Shown piece by piece: positions 6,068 to 7,146 of a DNA stretch of 7,146 bases. This DNA comes from Bacteroidota bacterium. Lineage in GTDB: Bacteria; Bacteroidota; Kryptoniia; Kryptoniales; JAKASW01. Position numbers and translations under genes: made by a program. Positions within the stretch are counted from its first letter, which is position 1, and each line of letters starts with the position of its first letter. The stretch spans positions 1 through 7,146 of the forward strand of contig JAJYGB010000083.1 of assembly GCA_021785235.1 (NCBI GenBank), given 5' to 3'. The notes under the pieces were generated by a model. The model ran no database searches, was not told the origin of the DNA, and saw only the letters and a program-made list of their open reading frames with translations.

Positions 6068-7146
6068 TGGTCCAACCTATTCGTTAGTATCGCGCGTTCA
6101 GCCATCTGCTGGAGCGCGGAAATTGCGTTCTTGTAATACTCAGCGACAATTGCTTCCTCGTAACCAAGCACAGTCGCCACCTGTCTGAGTTCAAGCCCTT
6201 CGTAAAGCTTAAGAGTCAAGACCAGTCTTTCGGTCGAAGGAAGAAGTTTTATAGCATCTTTGAAAAATCTCTTGAGAGTGCCGTCGTCCACTTCGTCGTC
6301 AGACTTTTCTTCTGAATCGATTGTGGGCAGTTCCGGTTCGCTGCCGGGCGCGTAATCGGTCATGGGCACGCGAATTTTTATGAGGCTCGTATTATCATCG
6401 TTGACATATTTCTTGGCGAGAATTCTCATGGGAGAGGAGAGCCTCTCGATCCCGAGATATTTAATCGCCAAGGTATCGAACCTTATAGGTTGGTCAGCGC
6501 AGGAGTAACCGACAGATGACGCGATGAGGCTTGCCGCGTGAACTATCGAAGTAAGCTCCGGATTCACTTGAGCAAACGCCGGTGAGTGATGGAACTGAAT
6601 TGCCTCGACGAGGTAAGCCGGGAATCCCCATTTGGATGCGAGCCATGCACCGATCTCGCCGTGGGTCGTCCCCGTGACCACCACTTCGGCCTGGGAAGGC
6701 TGCACCCCTTCTTCGTTTTCAAGCCTGAGTATCTCATCAAAATCATCCCGGAAATACTTGTAGAGTACCAGCGTCCCGACATCGTGGAGTAAACCTGAGG
6801 CGTACGCCTCACCGGGGATCCTGTATTTCACCTCACGCGCGAGCGTCCGGGCGGCCGAGGCTGTATCGACGGCATGCTTCCAGAACTTTCGCGGGTCAAA
6901 ACTTTTCGTCGCGCCGCCTTTGAACAGGTCAATCATCGTCAGTGAGAGGATGGTCTCTCTCAGAGTCTCAAACCCGAGAGCGACGATCGCCCACTCAATA
7001 GTAGAAATCTTTCTGGCAAAGCCATAATAAGGCGAATTAGCCACCCGAAGTATCTTGGTCGCTAGCGAAGGGTCTCTTGAAATTATCCTCGCCAGCTCGG
7101 CAGCGCTGCTGTCCGAATCGCTCGCGCGCCGCATGACTTCCAATGC
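6049..7146 (-). CDS. HDOD-domain protein with C-terminal sigma-70 region 4-like domain (5' partial)
   Basis: The reading frame is open to the window edge. Aligned with the paralogue next door, the first visible ATG (7143) matches residue 24 of that protein, so at least about 22 N-terminal residues, including the usual LPxLP start of an HDOD domain, lie outside. Counting from that ATG, residues 1-210 are an HDOD domain: ANSPYYGFARKIST (35-48), GLLHDVG (117-123), THGEIGAWLASKWGFP (160-175) and FHHSP (184-188). HDOD domains are HD-fold modules that usually act in signalling rather than catalysis. The HD-type residues H90, H120, D121, H161, H185 and H186 are present, but the last aspartate position is serine (S205). 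An acidic linker (261-287) leads to residues 288-350, which resemble sigma-70 region 4: LPSTERLVLTL, then EGLELRQVATVLGY, then a second helix ending NAISAL. I infer a regulator tied to flagellar transcription. The HDOD assignment is firm; the function of the tail is not. Confidence 0.93.
   Translation of the reverse strand, partial: ALEVMRRASDSDSSAAELARIISRDPSLATKILRVANSPYYGFARKISTIEWAIVALGFETLRETILSLTMIDLFKGGATKSFDPRKFWKHAVDTASAARTLAREVKYRIPGEAYASGLLHDVGTLVLYKYFRDDFDEILRLENEEGVQPSQAEVVVTGTTHGEIGAWLASKWGFPAYLVEAIQFHHSPAFAQVNPELTSIVHAASLIASSVGYSCADQPIRFDTLAIKYLGIERLSSPMRILAKKYVNDDNTSLIKIRVPMTDYAPGSEPELPTIDSEEKSDDEVDDGTLKRFFKDAIKLLPSTERLVLTLKLYEGLELRQVATVLGYEEAIVAEYYKNAISALQQMAERAILTNRLDQWKMRF
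6094..6282 (-). other. Sigma-70 region 4-like helix-turn-helix domain inside the first HDOD gene
   Basis: This segment encodes about 63 residues at the C-terminus of the first HDOD protein. The pattern LPxxERLVLxLxxxEGLxLxxVAxVLG is the hallmark of region 4 of sigma-70 family factors, and it is close to the equivalent stretch of FliA (sigma-28). In FliA the second helix of the motif carries Ser and Arg residues that contact promoter DNA. Here it reads EEAIVAEYYKNAISAL, which is acidic at its start and lacks the usual arginine. I therefore see the fold clearly but cannot say that it binds DNA. No sigma region 2 or 3 is visible in this protein. Confidence 0.78.

Noticed and set aside
1..7146. 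Mobile elements, CRISPR arrays, tRNA or rRNA genes, phage genes.
   Set aside because: The window is filled end to end by one set of minus-strand genes with gaps of at most 49 bases. No transposase, regularly spaced repeats or RNA gene sequence was seen.

Overview
All genes lie on the minus strand and form one gapless block, read from position 7146 down to position 1. It is a flagellar operon segment. The first part is regulatory and the second encodes the rod and the outer rings. The longest space between genes is 49 bases, and no terminator or convincing promoter for this strand was seen, so the window looks like the middle of a single transcript whose promoter lies beyond 7146 and whose end lies before position 1. 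P-ring (flgI) and L-ring (flgH) genes imply a motile diderm (Gram-negative) bacterium. I cannot name the phylum. The flgF-flgG-flgA-flgH-flgI order occurs in many diderm groups, and the HDOD proteins with a soluble GAF histidine kinase would suit a deltaproteobacterium-like, Nitrospirota-like or FCB-type lineage. That placement is a guess.

Regulatory part (7146-3772): two tandem HDOD proteins overlap by 19 bases. The first is cut at its N-terminus by the window edge. It carries an acidic linker and a C-terminal domain that reads like region 4 of a sigma-70 family factor, closest to FliA/sigma-28. The second is an HDOD protein without that tail. A soluble histidine kinase with GAF, HisKA and HATPase domains follows. 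No response regulator is present.

Connecting gene (3775-3095): a single-pass membrane protein of unassigned family with two similar helix-turn-helix-like motifs in its cytoplasmic part. Its start overlaps the kinase stop and its stop overlaps the flgF start (ATGA both times). A long imperfect hairpin in the last codons of the kinase gene ends three bases before this gene's ribosome-binding site.

Structural part (3098-1): flgF and flgG (proximal and distal rod), flgA (P-ring chaperone), flgH (L-ring, here without a lipoprotein cysteine) and the first 47 codons of flgI (P-ring). The order follows assembly from rod to outer membrane. Most genes have strong Shine-Dalgarno sites, two of which include the stop codon of the preceding gene.

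The two things most worth attention are the HDOD-sigma region 4 fusion and the hairpin-flanked membrane protein that joins the regulatory and structural halves of the operon.
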